Program-made: the position numbers and the translations under genes
The notes under the pieces: model-generated
What the model saw: only the letters and a program-made list of their open reading frames with translations
Told to the model about the DNA's origin: nothing
The model's database searches: none
NCBI RefSeq assembly: GCF_026625125.1
Contig: NZ_CP113097.1
Location: forward strand, 3,348,001 to 3,412,000
Length of the DNA stretch: 64,000 nucleotides
Direction: 5' to 3'
From: Pseudomonas putida
Lineage (GTDB): Bacteria; Pseudomonadota; Gammaproteobacteria; Pseudomonadales; Pseudomonadaceae
Shown: piece by piece, positions 35,780 to 43,234 of the stretch
Position numbering within the stretch: the stretch's first letter is position 1
How the letters are laid out: each line of letters starts with the position of its first letter

Positions 35780-36273
35780 TGCTGCAACATGGCTGGACAC
35801 TGTTGTTCCATGAAGGTGTGACGTTACAGCTACGCAAATTGCAAGAAGCCGCCGCCCGGGCCGAGCAGAACGACCCGCAAGGTTTTGAGAGCAACGCCAA
35901 CGTCAAGCTGTTTCGGGCATTGAGCCATCTGATCATGGAGGCTGTGCCTGCCGATCCGGGCCGTGATGAGTTCCGACAAGGCAATACGCTGGGCACCGCC
36001 TACCGACATTGGCGCCGTGCAAAAATCGGCAGGCGCTTTCGGCTGTTCTTTCGCTACGACTCAAGGTCCAAGGTCATCGTCTATGCATGGGTCAACGACG
36101 AAAACACCCTACGCTCCGCAGGCAGCAAATCCGATCCCTACGCGGTCTTCGAGAAGATGCTGGGCCGCGGCAACCCTCCTGATGACTGGGATGCGCTGAC
36201 TGCTGCGACGCGTAGCGACTGGGACGAGCCCAAAGCATGCATAGCGCGAGTGGGTGAGGGATCGCACTTTTGA
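35779..36273 (+). CDS. yhaV: Type II toxin YhaV (RelE-like ribonuclease), intact copy
   Basis: A 164-residue toxin of the YhaV family, ribosome-dependent or free mRNA cleavage in the known E. coli protein. It begins HGWTLLFHEGVTLQLRKL and contains KLFRALSHLIMEAVPADPG, the basic HWRRAKIGRRFRLFFRYDS core and the VNDENTLR...YAVFEKMLG end found in the family. Length is close to E. coli YhaV (154). It is read from the start codon overlapping the PrlF stop. A second copy downstream is broken, so this is the only functional toxin of the two. Confidence 0.9.
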   Translation: MLQHGWTLLFHEGVTLQLRKLQEAAARAEQNDPQGFESNANVKLFRALSHLIMEAVPADPGRDEFRQGNTLGTAYRHWRRAKIGRRFRLFFRYDSRSKVIVYAWVNDENTLRSAGSKSDPYAVFEKMLGRGNPPDDWDALTAATRSDWDEPKACIARVGEGSHF

Positions 36274-36326
36274 AACCGATCCCTCCTCGCTGCGTCCACT
36301 GGCATCCACTCGTAGCTGCTGTTGAA

Positions 36327-36347
36327 AGGGGTACATCTGGGGGTACA
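36327..36347 (+). repeat. Right arm-like repeat of the island
   Basis: AGGGGTACATCTGGGGGTAC, matching 14064-14084 at 17 of 21 positions in the same orientation and lying 44 bases before the right attachment-like repeat. Interpreted as a possible integrase-binding arm site. Confidence 0.4.
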
Positions 36348-36390
36348 AATCCAATTTTCCGCTCATAACCTTTTGATTTATATGAATATC

Positions 36391-36427
36391 CAAATGTTTT
36401 TTGGCGACCCTGACAGCCTCTAGGGCT
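36391..36427 (+). repeat. Right attachment-like repeat (second LysR 3' end)
   Basis: Encodes IQMFFGDPDSL and a stop in one frame, the C-terminus of the LysR protein with one conservative change. No other part of a LysR gene precedes it, so it is a displaced 3' end rather than a duplicated gene. Confidence 0.7.
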
Positions 36428-36772
36428 TTGTCCTAGACCGCCTGAAGTCGGCCGATGGCTGCCTGTGTCCATCGGCAGAAATCGGACAAATGCAGCCGTT
36501 TGAGAATGGCCCGAGGCAATTCTAAGTCCTCGGTCAGTGGGTACTTGCTCGCCGTTTCAGCTCTTCCAACCTCCCCGACAACGCATCCCTATACTTCCCT
36601 GCCTGGCACGACTCAAGCGCTGCCTCCGTTTGCGCGATCGCAGCGTCTGTCGCGCCCAATGCTTCGTGACATTTACTGGATCGTGTCCCAGGAGGTGGTG
36701 TAACTCATCCGGATGTGCTTCCGAGCTTTCACCCTGCTTATGCTTGGTCAGCAGAAAACCAAGATTGACCAA
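36428..36772. other. Gap right of the island, with a possible gene relic
   Basis: No intact gene. On the minus strand a frame of about 57 codons ends at 36534 and reads ALGATDAAIAQTEAALESCQ and YRDALSGRLEELKRRA, which looks like the C-terminal helices of a real protein but lacks a start. No family was recognised. Confidence 0.35.
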
Positions 36773-36790
36773 GTAAGGATTATTCCTTAC
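36773..36790. promoter_or_regulatory. Palindromic operator of prlF-yhaV, copy 2
   Basis: GTAAGGA-TTAT-TCCTTAC, with arms identical to copy 1 and one spacer base changed, 30 bases before the antitoxin ATG. Confidence 0.65.
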
Positions 36791-36820
36791 CCTGCAATCA
36801 ATACATCCGGGAGAACGCAC

Positions 36821-37138
36821 ATGCCTGCCATCCACGAAATCGCAACGCTAACCTCGAAGGGGCAGATCACACTGCCCAAATCCGTTCGCCAGCTTTTGGG
36901 CATAGACACTGGAGGCAAGATCGCATTCGACGTACGCGGGGGCGAAATCGTGGTCAGCCGCGTAGAGACCACCCACGAAGACCCTGCCATCGGTGCATTC
37001 CTGGGTTTGCTAGAGGCTGATATCCGAAGCGGACGCAACCTCACCACCCTGCCGGAAGACTTGGCGCACACCATGCTCGCCAACGCAAACCACTCCGTAA
37101 ACCTGGACGAAGATATCGATGGTGAGGTCGCGCTCTGA
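36821..37138 (+). CDS. prlF: Type II antitoxin PrlF, second copy
   Basis: A 105-residue PrlF differing from the first copy at only a handful of residues (for example KGQITLP for KGQVTLP, IRSGRN for IRGGRN, AHTML for AQTML). The AbrB-type domain is intact. The frame is open further upstream, but MPAIHEIATL is the start shared with copy 1 and follows GGGAG. It remains intact although its toxin is broken, so it could act as a spare antitoxin for the neighbouring copy, or as an anti-addiction gene against similar invading modules. Confidence 0.88.
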   Translation: MPAIHEIATLTSKGQITLPKSVRQLLGIDTGGKIAFDVRGGEIVVSRVETTHEDPAIGAFLGLLEADIRSGRNLTTLPEDLAHTMLANANHSVNLDEDIDGEVAL

Positions 37139-37599
37139 TGCTGCGACATGGCTGGACACTGTTGTTCCATGAAGGTGTGATTTTACAGCTACGCAAATTG
37201 CAAGAAGCCGCCGCCCGGGCCGAGCAGAACGACCCGCAAGGTTTTGAAAGCAACGCCAACGTGAAGCTGTTTCGGGCATTGAGCCATCTGATCCTGGAGG
37301 CTGTGCCTGCCGATCCGGGCCGTGATGAGTTCCGCCAAGGCAATACGCTGGGCACCGCCTACCGACATTGGCGCCGTGCAAAAATCGGCAGGCGCTTTCG
37401 GCTATTCTTTCGCTATGACTCAAGGTCCAAAGTCATCGTCTATGCAGGGGTCAAAGACGAAAACACGCTACGCTCCGCAGGCAGTAAATCCGATCCCTAA
37501 GCCGTATTCGAGAAGATGCTGGGCCGCGACAACCCTGCTGATGACTGGGATGCGCTGATTACTGCAACGCGAAGCGATTGGGAAGAGGCCAACCCATAG
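37138..37599 (+). pseudogene. yhaV: YhaV toxin, second copy, truncated by a nonsense codon
   Basis: Reads as YhaV for 120 residues and then stops at TAA (37498-37500) where copy 1 has TAC for tyrosine. The frame continues past this stop with AVFEKMLGRDNPADDWDALI and ends at TAG 37597-37599, so only one base created the stop. The lost part is the conserved C-terminal segment of about 33 residues. The toxin is probably inactive, which fits relaxed selection after duplication. Confidence 0.88.
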
Positions 37600-37611
37600 A
37601 TTGCCGCAAAA

Positions 37612-37997
37612 AGTCTGGCCTGACTGTCGAGTGTGAGGTCCTGCACGGGTTCATCGAAGAAGTGTTCAAACCAAGCGCGCAGCCTTGCCGGGTGTGGCAC
37701 CGCTACGAACGCGTTGATCCGCTGCGCCGTTTCCAGCTCGCGCAACAAGCCGGACACCACGGTCATCTGGCAGGGGTCGACCTGCGAGCTCAGCAGGTGC
37801 GCAGGGAGACATCGCCTCCCATACGGATCTCCAGGCTTACCCCGCTGGAACCCACAGCGCGTGGCCGTAGGAGATCACCCACCTGCCGCCGTCGCTGCTC
37901 ACTCGCATCACCTGGCGGCGTAGATCAGCTGATCATCGGCGTGGCAGTGGTTGGCCACCACCTCACCGTGCCCATAGTCCATTCCTAACGCTTCCAT
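37612..37997 (-). pseudogene. Remnant of an AraC family regulator
   Basis: On the minus strand, pieces of the AraC-type sensor half can be read in successive frames: GMDYGHGEVVANHCHADDQL-like (cupin His pair), then VMRVSSDGGRWVISYGHALW with WVPAG, then MTVVSGLLRELETAQRINAF and PHPARLRAWFEHFFDEPVQD. At least two frameshifts break it, near 37917 and 37845. The C-terminal helix-turn-helix half is missing: similarity ends where the broken toxin copy begins, so the TA duplication or a related event probably removed it. The family call is good; the gene is certainly non-functional. Confidence 0.7.
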
Positions 37998-38004
37998 GCC
38001 GCGA

Positions 38005-38072
38005 GTGCCCTTGCGGGGCAAGCAAGCGCCCACAATCTTGGATGACCTTACTTTTCGTACCAAACCTGGTAC
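38005..38072. repeat. REP-like palindrome and a second short palindrome
   Basis: GTGCCCTTGCGGGGCAAGCA at 38005-38033 resembles the REP-type palindromes scattered in P. putida. GTACCA-AACC-TGGTAC at 38057-38072 is a perfect dyad of unknown role, possibly an operator left from the broken AraC regulator. Confidence 0.4.
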
Positions 38073-38157
38073 TTCATCGCCAGCAACGATAAATCGGGCT
38101 GTCCGCCGGGCGAGCTCGCGGGCTTCCTTCAAGCAAAGCCTGGCTCGAGGTATCGCA

Positions 38158-39360
38158 TCAGACGCGCTCGAAGGCCAGTGCCAGGCCCTGGCCGACCCCT
38201 ACGCACATCGTTGCCAGGCCGCGCCGGCCGCCCTGCTTTTCCAGGGCGTGTATGGCGGTCATCACCAGCCGTGCACCGCTCATGCCCAGTGGGTGACCGA
38301 GAGCGATAGCGCCGCCATGCGGGTTCAGCTGCATGGCATCGTCGGCAATGTTCAATGCCCTGGCCACCGCGAGGCTTTGGCTGGCGAACGCCTCGTTGAG
38401 CTCTACGACATCGAAGTCGCCAATTTCGAGTTCAAGTCGGGCAAGCAGTTTCTGCACGGCAGGCACAGGCCCGATACCCATGATCCGTGGCGCAACCCCC
38501 GCGCTGGCCATGCCCAGCACGCGTGCTCGCGGGGTGAGGCCGTGGCGCTCGACCGCAGCTGCGCTGGCAATGAACATGGCGGCAGCGCCATCGTTCACAC
38601 CCGATGCATTGCCTGCGGTCACGGTGTTGCCTGGCCCGTTGACCGGCTTCAACGCCGAGAGCGTCTGCACGGTGGTTTCCGGGCGTGGGTGCTCGTCCTG
38701 TGCGACGATCCGCTCGCCCTTGCGGTGGCGAACGACCACAGGGACGATTTCTTCTGCGAAGAAACCACTGAGCTGGGCCTGCGCCGCGCGTGCCTGGCTA
38801 CGGCTGGAAAAGGCATCCTGGTCTTCACGGGAAATACCGTAGTGCGCGGCAACGTTGTCCGCGGTCTGGGGCATGCTGTCGACGCCATACTGCTCTGCCA
38901 TGACCGGGTTGACGAAGCGCCAGCCGATGGTGGTGTCCTCGATGCTAAGCGCACGAGAAAAAGCGGCCTCAGCCTTCCCCATCACAAACGGTGCTCTGGA
39001 CATGGACTCGACCCCACCCGCGATTGCCAGCTCCATCTCGCCGCAAGCAATCGCCCGGTAGGCAGTGCCAACAGCGTCGAGCCCTGAGGCACACAGGCGA
39101 TTCAACGTCACCCCGGCCACAGATTCCGGCAACCCGGCCAGCAGCGCGGCCATACGCGCAACATTACGATTGTCCTCGCCCGCCTGGTTAGCACAGCCCA
39201 GGAACACTTCTTCGATGGCCTTCGGGTCTACCCCAGGGTTGCGTTCGATCAACGCTTTAAGAGGAACAGCGGCCAAGTCATCCGTGCGCACGCCCGCCAA
39301 GGCACCAGCAAAACGCCCGATTGGCGTACGGACCGCATCGCAAATGAAAACATCACGCAT
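38158..39360 (-). CDS. Acetyl-CoA acyltransferase (thiolase, PcaF-like)
   Basis: A 400-residue thiolase, most like beta-ketoadipyl-CoA thiolase: it begins MRDVFICDAVRTPIGRF, has the nucleophile Cys90 in LNRLCASGLDAV, the active-site His in NPHGGAIALGHPLG and the second Cys in CVGVGQG. It cleaves a 3-oxoacyl-CoA with CoA to acetyl-CoA and a shortened acyl-CoA. It follows the MFS gene by 32 bases on the same strand and is probably co-transcribed with it. In this cluster it would perform the last step after the two hydratases and the dehydrogenase; it is also similar enough to PcaF that a beta-ketoadipate role cannot be excluded. Confidence 0.9.
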   Translation of the reverse strand: MRDVFICDAVRTPIGRFAGALAGVRTDDLAAVPLKALIERNPGVDPKAIEEVFLGCANQAGEDNRNVARMAALLAGLPESVAGVTLNRLCASGLDAVGTAYRAIACGEMELAIAGGVESMSRAPFVMGKAEAAFSRALSIEDTTIGWRFVNPVMAEQYGVDSMPQTADNVAAHYGISREDQDAFSSRSQARAAQAQLSGFFAEEIVPVVVRHRKGERIVAQDEHPRPETTVQTLSALKPVNGPGNTVTAGNASGVNDGAAAMFIASAAAVERHGLTPRARVLGMASAGVAPRIMGIGPVPAVQKLLARLELEIGDFDVVELNEAFASQSLAVARALNIADDAMQLNPHGGAIALGHPLGMSGARLVMTAIHALEKQGGRRGLATMCVGVGQGLALAFERV

Positions 39361-39392
39361 GTGTGTCGTTCCTGTGCAGATCTCGAATCGAA

Positions 39393-40769
39393 TCAGTTGG
39401 CTTTGACGACTGGCTTGCCGGCTTCAGCCGGGGTACCCAGCAGGATCGTTGCGGCGCCGGTCAGCATCAGCACGCCATAGGCGGCCTGGGATGCGGCCAT
39501 GCTGCCGGTAACATCGATCAAAGCGCCCACCAGCGCCGGCATGAACACGTTACCGACACCGGCCAGCGTGGTGACCAAAGCGATGCTGCCTGCTGCTGCC
39601 TTACCGGTGAGCAGGCTGCCGGGCAATGTCCAGAACGGACCGGTCGCACCCAGAACCGATGCGGTGGCGATAATAAGCAGAATGACCGAGACGGTTGTGC
39701 TGGGTTGCAGGATGGCCAGGGTCAACCAGCCTAGCGCCGAGATACTCAAGCAGACCGCAACATGCCAGCGGCGCTCCATGACCTTGTCCGAATGCTTGCC
39801 TACAAGATACTGAGCGATCACGCCGACCATGAAAGGAAGCGCCGACAGCAGACCAACATGGAAAAGGTCGGTAATGCCAGTTTTACGAATGATGGTCGGC
39901 ACCCAGAAAGCAGCTGCAACCGCGCCACTGAAAACGGCCAGCGCGGTGAAGGCCAAAACATACACACGCTTGTCCCGGAGCGCGCCCCAGAGGGAATGGT
40001 GTTCATTGGCGTTGCTGGTGTCATCTGCCGCCAACTCGTCGAGGATGACCTTGCGCTCTTGCTCGGAAAGCCACTTGGCTTCTTTGGGCGAGTTGTCCAG
40101 CAGCAGGTAGGTGGCGACGCCCATCACGCAGGCCGGCAGACCGGCGACCAGAAACAGAATCTGCCATCCCTTCAGGCCAAACAAACCGTCCATGTGCTGC
40201 ATGATGCCGCCCGCCAGCGGGCCACCGATCATGCCTGAAATAGGGATCGCAGCCATGAACATCGCCGTTACGCTCGCTCGACGGTTACGCGGAACCCAAA
40301 GCGTCAGGAACAGCAACACACCCGGGAAGAATCCCGCTTCGGCAACACCCAGCGCGAAGCGCAGGATGTAGAACATGGTCTCACTTTGCATCATCGAGAA
40401 TGCCGCACAGGCGATACCCCACATGATCATGATGCGCAGCACCGTCTTGCGGAAACCGATGCGCTGCAGCATCAGGTTGCTGGGGATCTCGAAAAGGATG
40501 TAGCCGACAAAGAAAATGCCGGCACCAATGCCGTACACCATCTCGCCGAAACCAAGGTCAGTCATGAAGCCGAGCTTGGCAAAGCCGATGACGTTCCGGT
40601 CAATCAGTGCCAAGACGTAGCAGATCATGAGCAGTGGCAGGATCTTCCATTTCACACGAGCGAACGTCCGCTGGGCGAACTGTTCGTCGGTGAAAGCCTG
40701 GACGGCATCTGCACTTTCGCGCGCTGTGATCATTGTGGGTTGCCCTGTTGTTGTTATCGGTTTTGCCAT
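39393..40769 (-). CDS. MFS transporter, anion:cation symporter family
   Basis: About 458 residues with twelve predicted membrane segments and a cytoplasmic loop after the sixth (DNSPKEAKWLSEQER, the hallmark ACS-family loop). Other family marks are LALIDRNVIGFAKLGF and FEIPSNLMLQRIG. Members import organic anions such as aromatic acids, phthalate or tartrate with protons. The N-terminus is uncertain: ATG at 40769, a GTG just before it, or the ATG at 40733 behind an AGGG. It is divergent from the OprD-like porin across a large inverted repeat, so inner and outer membrane uptake steps are controlled together. Confidence 0.88.
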   Translation of the reverse strand: MAKPITTTGQPTMITARESADAVQAFTDEQFAQRTFARVKWKILPLLMICYVLALIDRNVIGFAKLGFMTDLGFGEMVYGIGAGIFFVGYILFEIPSNLMLQRIGFRKTVLRIMIMWGIACAAFSMMQSETMFYILRFALGVAEAGFFPGVLLFLTLWVPRNRRASVTAMFMAAIPISGMIGGPLAGGIMQHMDGLFGLKGWQILFLVAGLPACVMGVATYLLLDNSPKEAKWLSEQERKVILDELAADDTSNANEHHSLWGALRDKRVYVLAFTALAVFSGAVAAAFWVPTIIRKTGITDLFHVGLLSALPFMVGVIAQYLVGKHSDKVMERRWHVAVCLSISALGWLTLAILQPSTTVSVILLIIATASVLGATGPFWTLPGSLLTGKAAAGSIALVTTLAGVGNVFMPALVGALIDVTGSMAASQAAYGVLMLTGAATILLGTPAEAGKPVVKAN

Positions 40770-40842
40770 CACATGAGCGTGCCGCTCAGTGTACGGCTAT
40801 CAGCCAAGCCCTGGGCGCTTGCTGTGGTCACATGAGACCGCT

Positions 40843-40898
40843 GGACGACCTAAAAGTCAATAGGTCATTTTTATAGCCTATTGACTTTTAGGCCGTCC
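40843..40898. promoter_or_regulatory. Large inverted repeat, probable operator between MFS and porin genes
   Basis: Two 22-base arms (40843-40864 and 40877-40898) pair with a single mismatch around a 12-base AT-rich spacer. Each arm contains CCTATTGACTTTTAGG or its complement; TTGACT could also be a -35 element on either strand. A related sequence, CCTATTGACC, occurs at the other end of the cluster next to the GntR gene, so this is probably the binding site of that regulator. Confidence 0.7.
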
Positions 40899-40967
40899 TC
40901 GCCGGTAATTGTGGCGGGCTGACTCAATGTCAGCTGACAGAAATGCCCCCACATAGGACAGGTAACA

Positions 40968-42242
40968 ATGACAACAAACCTGAACCGGCAGCTGCTGACG
41001 CTGACCACGCTCACCTTCGCCGTTTCATCAGGCGTACAAGCCGCTTTTCTCGATGACAGCAAGACCTCGGTCGATTCCAGAACCTTCTACTTCCAGAACG
41101 ATTACCGCGACGGCAGCGGCCAGAACCGCGTTGAGGAAAGTGCCCAAGGCCTGACCTTTCGCTTCCAGTCCGGCTACACGCAGGGCGACATCGGGCTGGG
41201 CCTGGATGCTGCACTGATGTACGGCTTCAAGCTCGACTCAAGTCCAGAGCGAAGCGGCTCAGGTCTTCTACCGCGCGACGCCGAGAGCCGCCCGGGTCGC
41301 CCCAGCTATGCCCGCGAGTCCCAGGACGAATACAGCAAACTCGCGCTGACAGCGAAGCTCAGGCTCTATCAGGACACAGAAGTGCTGGTCGGTACCATCA
41401 GCCCGAGCCTGGGCGTGTTGCAACCCAGCACCACGCGGCTCTTCCCTCAAGATTTCCGCGGCACCCAGGTGACCAACACCTCGATAACCGGGCTGACGCT
41501 GCGGGCCGGCAAGCTCGACCGGGCCCGTCATCGGGACTCGACCGATTACCAGGGCATCGGTATCGCCTACGCAAACGGGCAGTACCCTCGCACCGATAAC
41601 CGGGATTTCAACTATGCCGCAGCAGACTACGCAGTCAGCAAGGATGTAGTGCTCAGCTATAACATCGGTGAGCTGGAAGACGTCTATCGCCAACACTTCA
41701 TCGGCATCAAAGGCAAATTCCCGGCGGGGCCGGGGCGCTTCGTCAGCGACGTCAGGCTGTTTGCTTCAGAGGAAGCTGGCGCCGGCGACGCCGGCACTAT
41801 CGACAACTGGGTCTACAGCGGGCTGTTCGGCTATGAGTGGAACGGCCACACGCTGCAGGCCGGCTATCAGAAAGTCGATGGCAAAGGCGCATACCCTCAG
41901 CTGGAGAGTACTGCCACCTACCTGCACACAGAGATGATGATCACCAACTTCGCCAAGCAGAACCAGGCCTCATGGCTGGCGCGCTATGACTACAACTTCG
42001 CTGCTGCAGGCCTTCCCGGGCTGATCCTTACCGTGCGCTATGTGAAGAGCGACGACGCCCAGGTCGTGGGGTTCCAGCAGGAAGGCCGCGAGCGTGAAAT
42101 CGATACCGATATCGGCTACGTGGTGCAAAGCGGCACGTTCAAAGACCTCGGTGTGCGTTGGCGCCATGGCGTGATGCGCAGCAATTACCAGCGCAACAGC
42201 GAACAGGATCGCCTGATCGTCGACTACAGCTTCAAATTCTAA
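40968..42242 (+). CDS. OprD family outer membrane porin
   Basis: A 424-residue OprD-type substrate-specific channel. A signal peptide of about 25 residues (LLTLTTLTFAVSSGVQA) is followed by the OprD N-terminus FLDDSKTSVDSRTFYFQNDY. Further marks are QGLTFRFQSGYTQGDIGLGL and the C-terminal terminal strand LIVDYSFKF. OprD-family channels such as BenF, PhaK and VanP admit aromatic or organic acids. Its place divergent from an organic-anion MFS transporter and beside CoA-dependent catabolic genes points to uptake of the same substrate. GGA precedes the ATG. Followed 86 bases later by an exported hydrolase-like gene. Confidence 0.92.
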   Translation: MTTNLNRQLLTLTTLTFAVSSGVQAAFLDDSKTSVDSRTFYFQNDYRDGSGQNRVEESAQGLTFRFQSGYTQGDIGLGLDAALMYGFKLDSSPERSGSGLLPRDAESRPGRPSYARESQDEYSKLALTAKLRLYQDTEVLVGTISPSLGVLQPSTTRLFPQDFRGTQVTNTSITGLTLRAGKLDRARHRDSTDYQGIGIAYANGQYPRTDNRDFNYAAADYAVSKDVVLSYNIGELEDVYRQHFIGIKGKFPAGPGRFVSDVRLFASEEAGAGDAGTIDNWVYSGLFGYEWNGHTLQAGYQKVDGKGAYPQLESTATYLHTEMMITNFAKQNQASWLARYDYNFAAAGLPGLILTVRYVKSDDAQVVGFQQEGREREIDTDIGYVVQSGTFKDLGVRWRHGVMRSNYQRNSEQDRLIVDYSFKF

Positions 42243-42272
42243 AAAAGCGCATTCCACCCTCTCCCCACTCCG

Positions 42273-42294
42273 GCCCACCCTCTGTCGGGTGGGC
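42273..42294. terminator. Hairpin after the porin gene
   Basis: Stem GCCCACCC / GGGTGGGC with a six-base loop, 30 bases after the porin stop. No T-run follows, so it may only reduce read-through or protect the porin mRNA end. Confidence 0.45.
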
Positions 42295-42328
42295 TGCAGA
42301 GGCGTCCTCCACAACCGGAAGCTGTTCA

Positions 42329-43180
42329 ATGAAACTGTCGAAATTAGTCGCGCCCTTGGGCGTCTTGTGCGCAGTAGCGCTCGCTCCTGCCGCCTGGTCG
42401 CAGGACAACATCGCACACCGTACAGTCCAGAATGCCGAGGCAACCATCGCGTACTCGGTACAGGGCCAGGGGCCGCTGGTGATGATCCTCGCATCCACTG
42501 GCCGAGGTAGTGCCGAATTCGCCCCATTGGCCGAGCAGCTGGTGCGCCGCGGCTATCGCGTGGTCTTACCCGAGCCCAGGGGTGTGGCAGGCAGTAAAGG
42601 GCCAATGAAAAACGTGACTTTCCATGACTTCGGGGATGACTTCGCCAAAGTGATTGCCGCCGAAGGCGGCCCGGCAATCGTTGCCGGGCATGCGTACGGG
42701 CAGTGGATCGCCAAAACCATCGCCAGCGATCACCCACAGGCTGTCCGCGGGATCGTGCTGCTCGCCGGTGGTGCGCGTCAGTGGCCAAGCGAGCTATCAG
42801 ATGCCATCACCCGGATCAACTCCGAGCAAACGTCCCAAGATGAAAAGCTAGCCGCGTTGCGCCTGGCGTTCTTCGCGGAAGGCAATGATCCCCGCCCCTG
42901 GCTTACGGGGTGGCACCCGCAAGTCACCTTGAGCCAGCGTGAGGCACGTGCCAATACTCCCAAAGAAAGCTATTGGGCAGGCGGGACCGCTCCGATTCTG
43001 GACTTGCAGGCTGACGCAGACCCGTTTCGGCCCGAGCGCTCCCGCATGGAAACCAAAGAGGAATTCGCAGACCGTGTGACAATCAAGGTCATCCCCCATG
43101 CAAGCCATGCGCTGCCGGCGGAGAAGCCTTTGGAAACCGCCGATGCCATTGCCGATTGGGCTGATGGGTTGCCTGAGTAA
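42329..43180 (+). CDS. Exported alpha/beta-hydrolase-fold protein lacking the nucleophile serine
   Basis: 283 residues with a clear signal peptide (MKLSKLVAPLGVLCAVALAP, cleavage after AWSQ or nearby), so periplasmic. The fold is read from VMILASTGRGSAEF (oxyanion region), YRVVLPEPRGVAGSKGP and the C-terminal HASHALPAEKP (His). The nucleophile elbow, normally G-x-S-x-G, reads GHAYG, so alanine stands where serine is expected. The protein may be non-hydrolytic or use another residue. A frame 57 codons longer exists, but the start with the signal peptide is chosen. It is downstream of the porin and may bind or process the incoming substrate. Confidence 0.8.
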   Translation: MKLSKLVAPLGVLCAVALAPAAWSQDNIAHRTVQNAEATIAYSVQGQGPLVMILASTGRGSAEFAPLAEQLVRRGYRVVLPEPRGVAGSKGPMKNVTFHDFGDDFAKVIAAEGGPAIVAGHAYGQWIAKTIASDHPQAVRGIVLLAGGARQWPSELSDAITRINSEQTSQDEKLAALRLAFFAEGNDPRPWLTGWHPQVTLSQREARANTPKESYWAGGTAPILDLQADADPFRPERSRMETKEEFADRVTIKVIPHASHALPAEKPLETADAIADWADGLPE

Positions 43181-43189
43181 CGTCAACGA

Positions 43190-43219
43190 AAAAGGGAGAT
43201 CATCGATGACCTCCCTTTT
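43190..43219. terminator. Bidirectional terminator
   Basis: Stem AAAAGGGAG / CTCCCTTTT with an inner TCATCGATGA palindrome. It lies nine bases after the plus-strand hydrolase-like gene and 15 bases beyond the end of the convergent enoyl-CoA hydratase gene; A and T runs on both sides serve both strands. Confidence 0.8.
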
Positions 43220-43234
43220 GTTTACCCCGTCTGA

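Larger units (their letters stand above)
35366..36270 (+). repeat. Direct duplication unit, copy 1 (PrlF-YhaV)
   Basis: About 900 bases closely match 36720-37596 at an offset near 1359 bases. Similarity covers promoter, operator, antitoxin and toxin, and fades after the toxin. The coding parts are almost identical and the upstream flank is more diverged. Confidence 0.8.
13946..36427. mobile_element. Genomic (defence) island inserted at the 3' end of the LysR gene
   Basis: The 22.4-kb segment lies between two imperfect direct repeats of 37 bases (13946-13982 and 36391-36427, 31 identical by eye). The right copy re-encodes the C-terminus of the LysR protein (NIQMFFGDPDSL, stop), as expected if an element entered the 3' end of that gene and brought a functional replacement. 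A second pair of similar 21-base sequences lies just inside both ends. Cargo: ABC-three-component-like operon, AddAB-like/PLD module, STAND nuclease module, NA37 remnant and PrlF-YhaV. Several genes have lower GC and more Ser/Lys/Asn codons than the flanks. No integrase or transposase is visible, so the element is probably immobile now. Confidence 0.7.
36720..37596 (+). repeat. Direct duplication unit, copy 2 (PrlF-YhaV)
   Basis: Second copy of the 35366-36270 unit, in direct orientation. The right attachment-like repeat falls between the two copies, so one copy is inside the island and one outside. Confidence 0.8.
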
